A stretch of 64,000 nucleotides of DNA from NCBI RefSeq assembly GCF_015680405.1, contig NZ_JADLJS010000017.1, positions 1-64,000 of the forward strand, read 5' to 3'. A model generated the notes under the pieces. That model saw only the letters and a list, made by a program, of their open reading frames with translations. It did no database searches and was not told where the DNA came from. Source of the DNA: Pseudomonas pudica (GTDB taxonomy: Bacteria > Pseudomonadota > Gammaproteobacteria > Pseudomonadales > Pseudomonadaceae). Every line of letters starts with the position of its first letter. Within the stretch, counting starts at the first letter, position 1. Positions 63,729-64,000 of this stretch are shown piece after piece. The translations under genes and the position numbers were made by a program.

Positions 63729-64000
63729 TCAATCGAGAATCACCAACCGGTTGGGCAACTCGTTACGTGCATGGGTAGGCGGCACATGTTCGCTGAGCAG
63801 TTCGCCGCACGCCTCGATGCACTCGACAAACCCCTGCAAGGTGCGGCCCTGGCGTACCTGTTCGGCAAGGCGGGCGACGATGGCCGCGCGGGCGGTGGCA
63901 TCCAGATGGCGCTCGATACCGCGGTCGACAAGGATCTCCACATGCCGCTCTGCCTCGCTGACGAAGATCAGTACACCCGTGGCACCAGCAGTGCGCTGCA
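63729..64000 (-). CDS. TPM-domain protein, 5' part outside the window
   Basis: The frame is open from the right window edge to the stop at 63729 and begins GATGVLIFVSEAERHVEILV, followed by DRGIERHLDATA. This is the C-terminal half of a TPM (YgcG-like) domain. Whether a signal peptide and the rest of the domain are present cannot be seen. Proteins with this domain are membrane-associated and some act as phosphatases in plants; the bacterial role is unclear. Confidence 0.8.
   Translation of the reverse strand, partial: QRTAGATGVLIFVSEAERHVEILVDRGIERHLDATARAAIVARLAEQVRQGRTLQGFVECIEACGELLSEHVPPTHARNELPNRLVILD

Noticed and set aside
1..64000. CRISPR array or insertion sequence
   Set aside because: The repeated units are REP palindromes in inverted pairs, not regularly spaced direct repeats, and no transposase, Cas or integrase gene was found in any frame.

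Overview
The window is chromosomal DNA of a fluorescent Pseudomonas, almost certainly of the P. putida group. The evidence is the high G+C coding sequence with strong GC3 bias, the PhaG acyltransferase that agrees nearly residue for residue with the P. putida protein as I remember it, the conserved order pdxJ-recO-era-rnc-lepB-lepA-mucD-mucB-mucA-algU-nadB with mucC absent, and many short REP palindromes of the P. putida types. All identifications come from reading the proteins and motifs; no database search was run.

Layout. 0.1-1 kb: two small conserved genes (Pr6Pr-like membrane protein, VF530 protein). 1.1-9.9 kb: a TonB receptor with a His/Asp loop behind a Zur-like box, then an OprB-type sugar porin, the PQQ glucose dehydrogenase gcd and a second Lon protease. 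10-10.4 kb: a chagasin-like inhibitor lipoprotein. 10.4-12.5 kb: a lower-G+C insert of two genes resembling the XaxA/XaxB alpha-pore-forming binary cytolysin. 12.7-14.4 kb: cmoA-cmoB (tRNA wobble uridine modification). 15-17.1 kb: a CopRS/CusRS-like two-component system. 17.2-27.3 kb: the leftward pdxJ/recO/era/rnc/lepB/lepA block and the AlgU envelope-stress operon. 27.7-32 kb: nadB, cptA/sdhE, ygfZ and an HDOD gene. 32.2-39.9 kb: a tricarboxylate uptake module, with TctDE-like regulators divergent from an OprD-family porin, tctC, tctB, tctA and an AbrB-type membrane protein. 40-44.8 kb: ung, an acyl-CoA hydratase/hydrolase, a Tyr-rich lipoprotein, a CWC protein, an RsuA-type pseudouridine synthase and phaG. 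44.9-48.1 kb: tRNA-Gly(CCC), a SulP transporter and a DUF4917/SIR2-like protein.

48.2-61 kb holds a complete leftward Tad (Flp, type IVb) pilus locus: flp, prepilin peptidase, an unusual AAA+ ATPase, cpaB/rcpC, rcpA, a small lipoprotein, tadG, tadE, tadF, tadZ, tadA, tadB, tadC and tadD. Divergent from it is an AraC-type regulator whose N-terminal receiver-like domain lacks the phospho-acceptor Asp. The window ends with a SAM methyltransferase and the 3' part of a TPM-domain gene.

How the genes work together. OprB and Gcd admit glucose and oxidise it in the periplasm. AlgU, MucA, MucB and MucD form the membrane-stress cascade that controls exopolysaccharide. OpdH and TctCBA take up citrate-type acids under TctDE control. 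PhaG diverts fatty-acid synthesis intermediates towards medium-chain PHA. The two accessory systems are the XaxAB-like cytolysin and the Tad pilus locus with its extra ATPase, orphan lipoprotein and pseudo-receiver regulator. The Tad locus is the best place to look for undescribed biology.
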